A DNA stretch of 64,000 nt from Saccharum officinarum (Eukaryota; Streptophyta; Magnoliopsida; Poales; Poaceae), in assembly GCA_020631735.1 (NCBI GenBank), contig CM036199.1, positions 18,951,553 through 19,015,552 of the forward strand, read 5' to 3'. Shown here in pieces: positions 1-8,917 of this stretch. The notes below the pieces were generated by a model, which made no database searches, was not told where the DNA came from, and was given only the letters and a program-made list of their open reading frames with translations. Both the position numbers and the translations under genes were made by a program. How positions within the stretch are numbered: the stretch's first letter is position 1; each line of letters begins with the position of its first letter.

Positions 1-739
1 ACTTGTCTGACCTCTGCTAAATCTGGTGGCTGCAGTAGTGTAGAGCTTGTTGAGTCTTGTACTCTTGTAGGAAGCTTGAAGCTGCAGCCCTGCAACTCTG
101 CAAGGATCTTGAGTACACGTGGGACCACCAGCAGTGTTCTCCATTGCTTTTTTGGTCTTGAATCTCATGTACTCCTATTTCGGAGTAGGTTACGTTCGAG
201 TGTTGAGAACCAGAGACAAAGCTGAACGGGCGCGTCTAAAATTTGCGATCGACCGTTGCAGTCGCTGTTCCAGTTTCCTGGACATATTCAGATTCCCATG
301 TTTTGCTCTGCAACCAGATCGGTGGTTTGGTCATCAGCTTGCTCTCCTCCTATGACTCGCGGCCCTCAAGCCCGCGCTGGCGACGCTGACCGTGACATTG
401 ATCGAGTCCGTGCGGCTGCGACCGGTTCGGGAGACCGTATTGGAAGGGGATGATGACAGCGTCGAACAGCTTGCTACTTGATGGGTCATTAGCTGCATTT
501 TGCTTTGTTGATCGAGCTCATCTCATCTGGACATGATGTTTCATGTTTGTGAGATGGACCAGACCAGTACGTCTTAACCTTGTTTCCAGTTTCGCTGTTA
601 ACTTTGTGCCAGTCAGTTTGAGGTTGCCCATTCTCTGTAACAAAAACGCTTTGCGATGGTTAAGTTGAGACAGCCGTTTGGTCTCGGTTTCAGTTTAAGT
701 TAAGGACAAGGATGATGGAAAACTGGGGATTGGGGAGAT
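1..739. other. Left edge, no supported gene
   Basis: No complete gene is visible. The frame starting at base 1 stays open to about base 221, and another frame at about 81-170 reads like a short terminal exon after a possible acceptor (tgtag, near base 77). Neither piece is recognisable. This may be the 3' end of a plus-strand gene lying outside the window. The rest looks like untranslated or intergenic DNA. Confidence 0.3.
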
Positions 740-865
740 AGTTTGTCCCAAGATTTGCTTATTACAGTATCACTTCCGAGCCATTGTTACAACTGCACCG
801 CAGCGCGACGTACGGTTCACCAAGCGCTCGCACGGTGGCGCCTGCCTGATACCGTGTATTGGCGC

Positions 866-2775
866 TCACTCGTCCTTCCTCCTCCTCTCGACGACGGCGA
901 AGAAGGCCACCGCGGCGACGGAGAGCGCGGAGAGCAGGGCGGCGGCGACCCGGAGGGACGCGTGGATGCCCGTGACGCCCGCGACGCGGAAGTAGTAGGC
1001 GGGCGCGGTCTGGCCGTAGCCCACGGGCGCCCCGGACGCGTCCAGCGCGTAGGCGCGCACGTGGTACGACGCCGTGGGGACGTCGCGGGCCACCCTGTAC
1101 CGGAGCGTGCGCGTGCCCGGGCCGGCGTACGGCTGCGGCTGGGCGATCTCGAACTGACACGCCTTGTCCTTGCTCAGGTCGTCGTTGGCCTTGCGCCACC
1201 CGCGGTCCTCCTGGCTCGCCGGCGCGTAGCAGAGCGTCACCTTCACCGCCTTGTACCCGGCGTCCGCGCCGGCCGGCGCCGACGCGTTGAGGCGCCATGT
1301 CACGGTGATCGTGTCCTCGCCGGCGTGCAGTACTGTGAATTTGACAGGAATGCCCCAGCATGAATGTTTCAATATGTCCATCACATCAAGGTCTGCGTTT
1401 TTCTCTGATTTTTCGAGAACGAACGTATTTTTTGCATGCCTTTTCTATTTGCTGCGCTAAAAACAAGCGCGTTATACATGAGACAAACTACTGTGCCAAA
1501 CAATTCAAGAATATCAGGCAGTAGAACAAGAACCCAAAATTCCTTGCTGTGCAATCACTGCAATGGGCTAGCTGGTACCCATCTTTTTCTGGCCCGTCTC
1601 TTTTGTGACGAGTGTGTTGAGCTAGCAGCAGCAGAATCAAAGCTGAAGACCCAAATTTCCTTAATATTGTTCTGAGAAAAACTTAAGGCCCAAATCTGCT
1701 CTGTTGTAATTGCTCCTACCAGATCTGTTGATTTTCTTTTTTGATGAAGAGATGATGGGCTATTTGTGTGGACAAAGTAGCCATTAGAAAGCTGCATGCA
1801 CAATACTAAAAATAAACCAAACATCATATCAGTTTAGCGCTCTAACCTCTACCTCTACCGCTAATGCGCTTCCCACAATCGGCAGCACGTAACCGTTCTT
1901 TTCAGCTTTCACGTGGAACTAGCGTTCCGGCAGGAGGAGAGCTACTTGCCTACTTCGGTAGTTCCTGCTAGATGCTATAATTGCTAAGGCACTCCGTGCT
2001 AGATTTTGCACCAGGTCCAATAAATTAGAAAAACATATTCTCCCTCTTTTGCATAGTGACCACAAGAATTGAAAGGAGAAGATGGATCCATATTTAAGTG
2101 CTAACACATTTGCTATATGTTGGAGCAAATTTTGCTTACCTAAGCTTTATGGCGTGGACATGTTCTAGCAATCTGTTATATGCTAAACACTAAAGTTGCT
2201 CTAATAGTCTCTATATACAATACTTACTCCATCCTAAAATACAAGATGTCCAAGCAATTTTAAGAACAAACAAAGAATCGAGCAAAAGGCTAACTTGTCC
2301 TTCACTAATTAATTAGTTAGTTCCATTGTTACCCTGCTTAATTTTCTAGTAAGGTGTAGTTTAAAAAGACATGTATACATGCCATTGATTTTGGTTACTA
2401 ATTACATGACTCATTTTGAGCGAGAAGATATTTAAGTGGTAGGCTCGTATAGATAGGGTTGAGCAATATCCAGAATACCTTATAATTATAGATAAATTTT
2501 AAATTTTTGTATATTTTAGTACGGAGGAAGTAGCGTCGAACCTAAAGAAGCGAACGATAATCCAGGTTCCATCACACGCAATCGAACACAGCAGAATCTA
2601 TCTCCGAGCGTGGAAACAAGAACGCACCTTGGCCGGCCTTTGGCGACGCCTCGACGACGAGCGTCCTGCCGAGCGCGGAGAGGTGCGCCGCAGCCGCCGG
2701 CCTCGCGCAGCAAACGCCGACCACAATCACCAGCAGCAGCAGCGGCGGCAAAGCCACCCCAGAACGAGCCATCAT
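866..2775 (-). CDS. NAR2: NAR2/NRT3-type high-affinity nitrate transporter accessory protein
   Basis: Two exons: 2775-2628 and 1332-866, giving 204 aa, close to the usual ~200 aa. The donor is G|GTGCG at 2627 and the acceptor CACAG|TA at 1333; the codon split across the intron is valine, restoring the family block ending in GQVLHAG. Residues 1-30 form a signal peptide with a leucine-rich core. Residues 50-180 hold the conserved NAR2 region, including CYAPASQ, DRGWRK and NDD at about 84-101. A C-terminal membrane segment (about 178-195) is followed by a basic tail. In the known family, NAR2 proteins bind NRT2 carriers at the root plasma membrane and are needed for high-affinity nitrate uptake; they do not transport alone. 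The start is the first of two adjacent ATGs. No frame break is visible. I cannot say whether it is NAR2.1 or NAR2.2. Confidence 0.93.
2227..2530. mobile_element. Stowaway-like MITE in the NAR2 intron
   Basis: The ends are imperfect inverted repeats (left CTCCATCCTAAAATA; right, read in reverse complement, CTTCCTCCGTACTAAAATA) flanked by TA on both sides, the Tc1/mariner target duplication. It is about 304 bp, AT-rich, and has no coding capacity. It lies inside the 1.3-kb NAR2 intron. Confidence 0.65.
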
Positions 2776-2917
2776 GCCAGGCGGTCTAGTCTAGCGCTCT
2801 ACACAGCTGAGGCCGCTGAGAAGACGAGACGAGCCGTGTGTGAGAACTGACAAAATGAGCAGAAGACGAGGTGAACTGCGTGTGTCTCGTAGCGGAGGCG
2901 TCCGCTGCGCGCGGTCG

Positions 2918-2930
2918 CTGTATATCCGCG
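2918..2930 (-). promoter_or_regulatory. Possible TATA-like element upstream of NAR2
   Basis: On the minus strand the sequence GGATATACAG lies about 145 bp upstream of the NAR2 ATG. It is the only TATA-like string in the GC-rich stretch just upstream of the gene. The match to a TATA box is weak and the assignment is inference. Confidence 0.25.
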
Positions 2931-3186
2931 CCTGGGACGGGGTGTGCCGTGCGTTCAAGACCCGATGATGACCCGTGGCAAGCGGCCGGAGACTCCACAA
3001 GGTGGCTGTCGAGTGACGACTGACCGGAGCTGGTTAGCGCTTGGGCGGGCGGACGGGACGACGCACGCATGTGAAGCGGCACCAATGCATGAGCTTGCCT
3101 GGTCACTGATCGAGGGGTCGGGCTGGGCTCTGGTCCTCGGTGAACAGTATCGTCGCTTGCCTGCTCTTTGGACGGGTCGAGAGTTA

Positions 3187-3407
3187 GGCCACGTTGAGTC
3201 CCAGAAAAATTTTAGGTTTCGCTACTGTATCACTTTCCTTCGTATTTGGTAATTAGTGTCAAATCATAGACTAATTAGGTTCGAAAGTTTCGTCTCGTGA
3301 TTTATCACCCAACTATGCAATTAGTTTTTTATCTATATTTAATACTTCATACACGTGTCAAAGATTCGATGTGAATGACAAAAAAACCAAAATTTTTTGG
3401 AACGGCC
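3187..3407. mobile_element. Tourist/PIF-like MITE
   Basis: About 221 bp, starting GGCCACGTTGAGTCCC and ending in the loosely inverted GGAACGGCC. The interior has typical grass MITE strings (gactaattagg, tcgtctcg, caattagtttttt). Flanking bases are tta on the left and taa on the right, so the 3-bp target duplication is imperfect. Confidence 0.5.
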
Positions 3408-3582
3408 TAACACACCGCCGACTTTTCCAACCTTCTGCAGTTGAATTCAGATGCAGTAGCTCTCGCGTAGTCAGTTCAGTGTCTGTCGGCGACAAAGACG
3501 GCTGCCTCCGGGCGTTGACGAAGATTGTACCGAGTACACACCGACCAGACAAGTCGTCACAGGTGCGTTAGCCTGACGAATC

Positions 3583-3928
3583 TTACCGCCGTAGCTTTTT
3601 TTTTAAGTCTCTCCTGTGCGTACAGCCCTATGCTCAGACTCACACTAACCCTATACACGCACACCACACTAACATCACGCGTACACGAACAAATCTATAA
3701 CTACACACATCGCGTCCTTCGTGAGATCACCGGATCTATCTATGGCTCCGTAGACGACGGGCACGTCGTATTCCTTTGCGGCTCCACGCGTGAGAAACAA
3801 TATAAATTATTAGGAATGAACCCGGTGAGAGATGCAAGTTGCGATTCCTGCGAATCGAACGCCGGCTGCACGCTCGCTGACTATGCTAGCCACCCGAGAC
3901 CTGCTCGGTTCTTTTACCGCCGTAGCTT
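3583..3928 (-). mobile_element. SINE insertion with 15-bp target-site duplications
   Basis: A perfect 15-bp direct repeat (ttaccgccgtagctt) sits at 3583-3597 and 3914-3928. Between them a ~316-bp body begins on the plus strand with a T-run, so the poly(A) tail is on the minus strand. Near its 5' end on the minus strand are strings resembling RNA polymerase III promoters: an A-box-like GGTGGCTAGCATAGTC and a B-box-like GTTCGATTC. Tail, long target duplication and internal promoter together support a tRNA-derived SINE. The family is not identified. Confidence 0.7.
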
Positions 3929-4410
3929 GGTTAAAATTAGCAGCTAAATTCTAATGTCTAGCCATTTTGTGAAATAGAAAATTCCTCAAAAAATAAGAGG
4001 TCTACGACATTCTCGCTATTTTACATAGTCAGATAGGGAGGTCCATGGTTAGCTATATATGACCACCGAAAATTAAGGGATAGCTAACTTCCTATTTTAC
4101 AAAGTCAGATAGTATATTTGTTGGAGCCATCGTTTTGTTATACAAATTTTAAAATAGCTTCCACAAAAAAAAATAGCCAAACTGTTGGAGCAACTCCAAG
4201 AGAATAGGTAAAATTGGATTTTTTCCCAAGACAAGACTAAGTAAAATTAGATGCTAAATTATAAGATTTGGCCATTACGTAGAATAGAAAGTCCATCTAA
4301 ATTATAGAATTTTACAACAGCCTTGGTAAATTTTCTCTTGTCCATATTTAAAACGGCCACGTCATCTATTTTTTTCATAGAGATCCTTGGTCCACCGCGT
4401 GAAGCCTAGC
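3929..4410. other. AT-rich intergenic stretch
   Basis: No coding signal. Short related phrases recur (for example 'attttacatagtcagatag' and 'attttacaaagtcagatag' about 85 bp apart; 'gctaaattctaatgtctagcc' and 'gctaaattataagatttggcc'), suggesting decayed repeats. No clear termini were found. Confidence 0.4.
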
Positions 4411-4413
4411 TAC

Positions 4414-4683
4414 GGCCGTGTTTAGTTGCCTAATTTGGGGCGGCGGATCCACTGTTCACTACTGTAGCGCACTGTAGCATTTTGTTTTATTTGGTAAAAA
4501 TTGTCCAAACATTGACTAATTAGGTTCAAAATGTTCGTCTCGCAAAGTACAACAAAACTGTGCAATTAGTTTTTGATTTCATCTACATTTAGTACTCCAT
4601 GCATGTGCCGACATTTTGATGTGATGGAGAATCTTCTTTTTGCATAGTAGAATTTGGGGAACTATTTGGATCTAAACAAGCCC
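4414..4683 (+). mobile_element. Tourist-like MITE, copy A of an inverted pair
   Basis: A 270-bp element starting GGCCGTGTTTAGTTGCC and ending GATCTAAACAAGCCC, flanked by the 3-bp direct repeat tac. The interior carries gactaattaggttc, gttcgtctcgcaaagtac and caattagtttttgatttc. Its relative at 4756-5028 is in the opposite orientation. Confidence 0.7.
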
Positions 4684-4755
4684 TACGTCCCACGGAGACA
4701 GCCACCAGCTAGCGCGTGCAACTGCCAACAAGGTCTATATGAGCGTGTTTGTTTA

Positions 4756-5028
4756 GGGCCTGTTTAGATCCTAAATATTTCCCTAAATTTCACTATGCAA
4801 AAAGAAGATTCCCCATCACATTAAAATATCGGCATATGCATGGAGTACTAAATGTAGATGAAATCAAAAACTAATTGCACAATTTTGTTGTACTTTGCGA
4901 GACGAACATTTTGAACCTAATTAGTCAATGTTTGGACAATTTTTACCAAATAAAAACAAAATACTACAGTGCGCTACAGTAGTGAACAGTGAATCCACCG
5001 CCCTAAATTGGGGCAACTAAACACGGCC
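4756..5028 (-). mobile_element. Tourist-like MITE, copy B, inverted relative to copy A
   Basis: A 273-bp element, the reverse complement of the one at 4414-4683 with few differences. It starts GGGCCTGTTTAGATCC and ends GGCAACTAAACACGGCC. The 3-bp target duplication tta flanks it exactly (4753-4755 and 5029-5031), as expected for PIF/Harbinger-derived Tourist elements. Its own target duplication shows independent insertion. Confidence 0.75.
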
Positions 5029-5031
5029 TTA

Positions 5032-5766
5032 CCTGGACGGCAGCCAAGCTCCAGAGATGTAACATCGCTTGTTTATTTGCCTAGACTTTGTTGGAGCTTG
5101 TGCAGCACAGAATCCAAAGCACCCTTGGGCTAGGCTGGGAGGAAATGAAAGTGAACTTCATTTCTCCCGGGCGTGGCTCGCTCAGGCAGCGATGCCGACG
5201 CAGGTGGATGGTGGATGTGGCTGACATGTGGGTCCTCTAGCATAGCGCAGGCAAACAAACATCATATGTACTGACCAGGCCTACCAGATACTCCAAGTCC
5301 ACCAAACAATAAGGAGTTGCACCCATCTAGCCTGTCTGAGAATACCGAGGCTTTACTCGTTCGTCCAGGCTAGCTCCGACTAGGCAAGCAAACAGGCCCT
5401 ACCTGTCCCTGGCATATATGCTGCTTCCAAGAAGGACCAGGCAAGCATTGAACCAGCAGGGCTCGTGTTGGTCAGCGGCAGTCGAACCGTCGCAAGCCTG
5501 CAACACCAGAAGGAGCTTATCGCGGAGTGCTGGAAGGGCGCAGCACCGGTACAAGTCACCAGAGCGGAGTACGCGAAATGGGCACGGTTGCGCGGGTGAA
5601 AGCGGCAGACACAGGAGAGGCGACACGTGGAAATTGTTTGGCCACACACAGAGGGTAATATGGCCAGCGAGAATGATGGGATACCCAGTTGGGAAAATAC
5701 AGTTGCTCTGACAAGAATAACACAGTGTGGATCGGGCTTCGGACAGTGCCGCCTTGCCATCATGTA
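5032..5766. other. Intergenic region, possible outer MITE
   Basis: No gene is supported; the long minus-strand frame across 5380-6027 has no recognisable protein features. Removing copy B and one target duplication joins 'gcgtgtttgttta' to 'cctggacgg', while 5355-5395 contains the roughly inverse 'cgtccaggctagc...gcaagcaaacaggcc'. This suggests an older ~400-bp MITE into which copy B inserted. Confidence 0.35.
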
Positions 5767-5981
5767 GGCCGCGTTTGGTGCCACTCCTAGGGGCTCTGGC
5801 TCCTTGCTCTCAGTACTGTGCATCACCGTTTGGCGCGGTAGCAGCCGGGAAAATAGCTCTGGCTCTTTACAAGCTTCCTCTAGAGTCGGAGGAGCCACAC
5901 TTGAGGTGCTCCACGCGGCTCTGCCACAGTAGTGGCACAGTGGCCAAGCCGGCGCCGCGTGGAGCCTCTCCAAACGGGGCC
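5767..5981. mobile_element. MITE with GGCC[G/C]CGTTTGG ends
   Basis: A 215-bp GC-rich element with inverted ends GGCCGCGTTTGG and CCAAACGGGGCC, flanked by the 3-bp direct repeat gta on both sides. It has no coding capacity. The superfamily is probably PIF/Harbinger, judged from target-duplication length only. Confidence 0.6.
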
Positions 5982-6149
5982 GTAGTACCACCGCTTCGAG
6001 CGCCATAAGGTAGACGTGACCGAACAAATAAAACTATGGACGCCTAGTCAACATTGCTGTTGGATCTTGTTTCAATGAAAATGCAAAGTTCCTATTGTTT
6101 ACATTAAAAAAACAATACGAACATTGGAATGGTATTGGACATTTCTCCA

Positions 6150-6534
6150 ACGAAACGTCTAGCGTCCGGACGTCTGGACGGGGCTAGTGTTTGAACGCCC
6201 GCGCCTGCTTCACGTGGGGGCTCGTGCTGCTCCATGTCCTGTGTCCGCACCGTGGGCCGCGCATGCTTCGTGTCCCGTGCCTACACCATGGCACCCTTCC
6301 ACACCCACGCGCAGACCAACAACTGTAGCAGGCAGCTGTTGCAGATGGGTCCTACTGAAACATGTACAACACCAAGATCTACTTTTACAACATCTAGATC
6401 AAACAGTTATAACATACGTCCGAAACAACTGAAACACTTGTAGCCATTGCAAAACGTATGCAACATCCAGATAAAATACTTGTAACATACGTATGAAACA
6501 CCTAAAAAAATTGAAACATACGCTTGCAATATAC
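6150..6534. repeat. 'gcaacat' repeat element, left part
   Basis: A GC-rich head (gtccggacgtctgg near 6167, then CpG-rich sequence) is followed by an AT-rich run in which 'acatctagat', 'gaaacac' and 'caacat' recur at irregular ~15-40 bp spacing. The same architecture recurs at 30899-32010 and 45887-47010. A solo LTR interrupts it at 6540 and it resumes at 8456. Family unidentified. Confidence 0.55.
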
Positions 6535-6539
6535 ATGTA

Positions 6540-8450
6540 TGAAAGTCCTATGTTTGGTGTTGGTAATTAGTGACAATGTCTAAGTACTAATCCTATGCCT
6601 AAGTTATATGTAGCATATGAGGATTAGTACATTCCAAGGTTGGTGGCAAGATGGACATGGTGAACATGATGGCCACACTTGGATTTGGACGCAACCCTAT
6701 GTGATCAAGGCAAAGGTATACGCTTAAGGGTTGTGTTTTAGTAACCAAGACACCTAGTGGGTGTGATTACATTATAGAATAGATAGCCGTACTATAAAGA
6801 GGGGAATGACGTGGCTATTAAACTCCTAAGTGTCTCTAGATGTGCATTTCATAATCATATGCATTTGGATAGAACTAATATCGCCTCGAAAAAATGATTG
6901 TGAAAATGCTAACACACTCACACATGACGAGATCACTTGGTGGTGTTAGCACGTTTGCGAAGGCAGTGTAGTTTGAGCGGTAGAGAGGGTTCGGGATTCA
7001 GGCGTTTTCGAGGAGTTGAAACACCTATTTTCCACTACGCCGGAAGTCCGGAAAAGAAACAGAGGCGAACGGAGGTCACAGATGTGACCGGACGCTGAAC
7101 CGGACGTGGTCTTTGCATGACCGGACGCGTCCGGTCAGTGTTCAGTGTCTGCGCATATTTTAGTTTGATGATCGGACGCGAAGTGCGTCCGGTCATAGTC
7201 GATCGGACGCGTCCGGTCGTTTAGGGATCTTACTGGACTCTAACCGGACGCTAGCACTGTCGCGTCCGGTCATTTCTCTAGCGCGTCCGGTCATTGTGTT
7301 GTTGTGCGCTGCTCAGGCTTGACCAGCGCGTCCGGTCAGTCACGGGACCAGCGCGTCCGGTCGTTGCTTCGCACTTAGCCGTTGTGTGACCGGCGCGTCC
7401 GGTCAGTTGGACCAGCGCGTCCGGTCAGAGCTTCGTGACTTAGCCGTTGCGCGACCGGCGTGTCCGGTCAGTTGGACCAGCGCGTCCGGTCAGCGCGATT
7501 TCGGCTGTTTAAGTTTCTAACGGCTCTATTCGAAGGGGTACGTCTATATATACTCGTTGGCCGGCTCAAGGCTATCTCTCTTGAACATTTTGACATACTT
7601 GTGAGCACTTTGAGCTAAGCAACTCCCCACCCACTCATCTCTCTTGCTTCTTTGCATATTCGAAGTGAGATTGAGTGATCCAAGTGCATTTGCATTGTGA
7701 GATTGCATCTAGTTGGCACTTGGTGGTTGATTTGCTGCGGGATTCTTGTTTCTCTTGGTGGTTGCCGCGCACCTAGACGGCTTGAAGCAGCTTGGAGGCA
7801 TTGACAAGAGTTGGTGATTGTTCTTGGCCACCTCCGGTGATTGTGAGGGGTTTGTGCCTACCTCGGCGAAGCGCCAAAGGCAACGTTAGTGAATTGCTCG
7901 TGTCATTGCAACCTTTTGCTATTTGGTAGGTTCTTGTGGTGCCTTTTGAGAGGCTTGGTGTGAGACCGATTAGCCACCGAACCACGTGGTGAAGAGGGAC
8001 ACAACAGGGACTAGCGTGCCGGCAAGCACGTGAACCTCGGGATAAATCTTCGTGTCATCACTTTCATATAGTGATTGATTGATCCCGGTGTTCGGTTATC
8101 TTGGTATTCATTGTTGATCATATTGGTTGGCTCAATACTTCGCCCCTCGGTGAAACTCTTCTAACTCAACTCCGCATTACTTTCTTAGTTATCTTTGCTA
8201 GCTAGTTAGCTTTGCTAGAGTAGGTCTTTTGTGTAGCTTGCTAGTTGTAGTTGTAGTTACCTTCTCGGTTTGACTTGTGCGGTTGAGTGCAACTACTAGA
8301 ATTGTGTTTTGGATAGGTGGCTTGCAAACACCCCGTAGGCTAAGCAAAACTCGCATCTCGCTATTCATTATATTGATAAACTTGTTTAGCTTGTCTTTAT
8401 AGAAAATTTTAAAAGGCTATTCACCCCCCTCTAGCCATCAAGACCTTGCA
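6540..8450 (+). mobile_element. Solo LTR of the Sirevirus family at 8918-19219
   Basis: 1911 bp beginning TGAAAGTCCTATG and ending GACCTTGCA, flanked by the perfect 5-bp target duplication atgta (6535-6539 and 8451-8455). It aligns along its length with both LTRs of the full-length element downstream. No internal region remains, so it is a solo LTR, normally produced by LTR-LTR recombination. It has a TATA-like string near 7552 and an array of CpG-rich gcgtccggtc motifs at about 7080-7495. Reading frames inside it are not genes. Confidence 0.92.
7119..7136. promoter_or_regulatory. Perfect 18-bp CpG palindrome in the solo LTR
   Basis: The sequence gaccggacgcgtccggtc equals its own reverse complement. 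It belongs to a cluster of about eleven gtccggtc-containing motifs in the solo LTR. Sirevirus LTRs are known to carry CpG-rich palindromic motifs of this kind (named CASPAR in the literature); a regulatory role here is inference. Confidence 0.6.
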
Positions 8451-8455
8451 ATGTA

Positions 8456-8917
8456 TATGCAACATCTAGGTCTACTTTTGCAACATCTAGATGAACAATT
8501 GCAACATACATCTGAAACTGATGAAACATTTGAGACATACACTTGAAAACACCATTGCAATATGTACAGTATCCTGATCTACTTTTGTAACATCGATATA
8601 GAACACTTGCAGTATGCTTGGAAGAATGGATCCTTTTGCAACATCGATATAAAACACTTGTAGTATGAAACATTTGAAACACTTGAAATAGATGTTTGCA
8701 ACATGCAGTTTTAGCACAACATCTCATTACTGCCTAAGATAATGGATCCTCGTTGGCATGTGGAGTTCTATCCTGGCCTTCGTGGGCTGCACGCGGGTGA
8801 GTTCTGCTCTGGCCATGGCGAATTGCGTAGGTGGGCGCGAGATGTGCGTGGGTGGGCTCCGCCCGGATTGCCATGAGCTGCACATGGGCGAGCTCTGCAC
8901 CGGCTGCAGCGAGCTGG
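8456..8917. repeat. 'gcaacat' repeat element, middle part
   Basis: This continues the element broken at 6540. 8456-8717 is AT-rich with recurring 'gcaacat', 'gatctacttttg', 'gatataaaacacttg' and 'gaaacacttgaa'. 8750-8917 is GC-rich with internal near-repeats (gggctgcacgcgggtgagttctgctctggcc against gagctgcacatgggcgagctctgcaccggc, each shown here only as a pattern). The reverse frames repeat a short hydrophobic-cysteine pattern, reflecting DNA periodicity. The full-length Sirevirus interrupts it at 8918. Confidence 0.5.

Noticed and set aside
743..1363. 206-codon plus-strand frame across the NAR2 second exon
   Set aside because: It is the antisense shadow of the GC-rich NAR2 coding exon; the minus strand has clear NAR2 family motifs and correct splice sites.
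5380..6027. 215-codon minus-strand frame
   Set aside because: It spans a MITE with target duplications and shows no domain, motif or protein-like composition.
7080..7500. CRISPR-like array of gcgtccggtc repeats
   Set aside because: The repeats are short, irregularly spaced, partly palindromic and lie in a plant retrotransposon LTR. There are no spacers of constant length and no cas genes.
7773..7985. ~70-codon minus-strand frame found in the solo LTR, 5' LTR and 3' LTR
   Set aside because: Its recurrence only reflects LTR identity; it is antisense and varies without regard to codon position.
8431..8727. Repetitive Cys/Phe-rich minus-strand frames in the 'gcaacat' block
   Set aside because: The protein pattern follows from the AT-rich DNA periodicity and there is no start context or family match.
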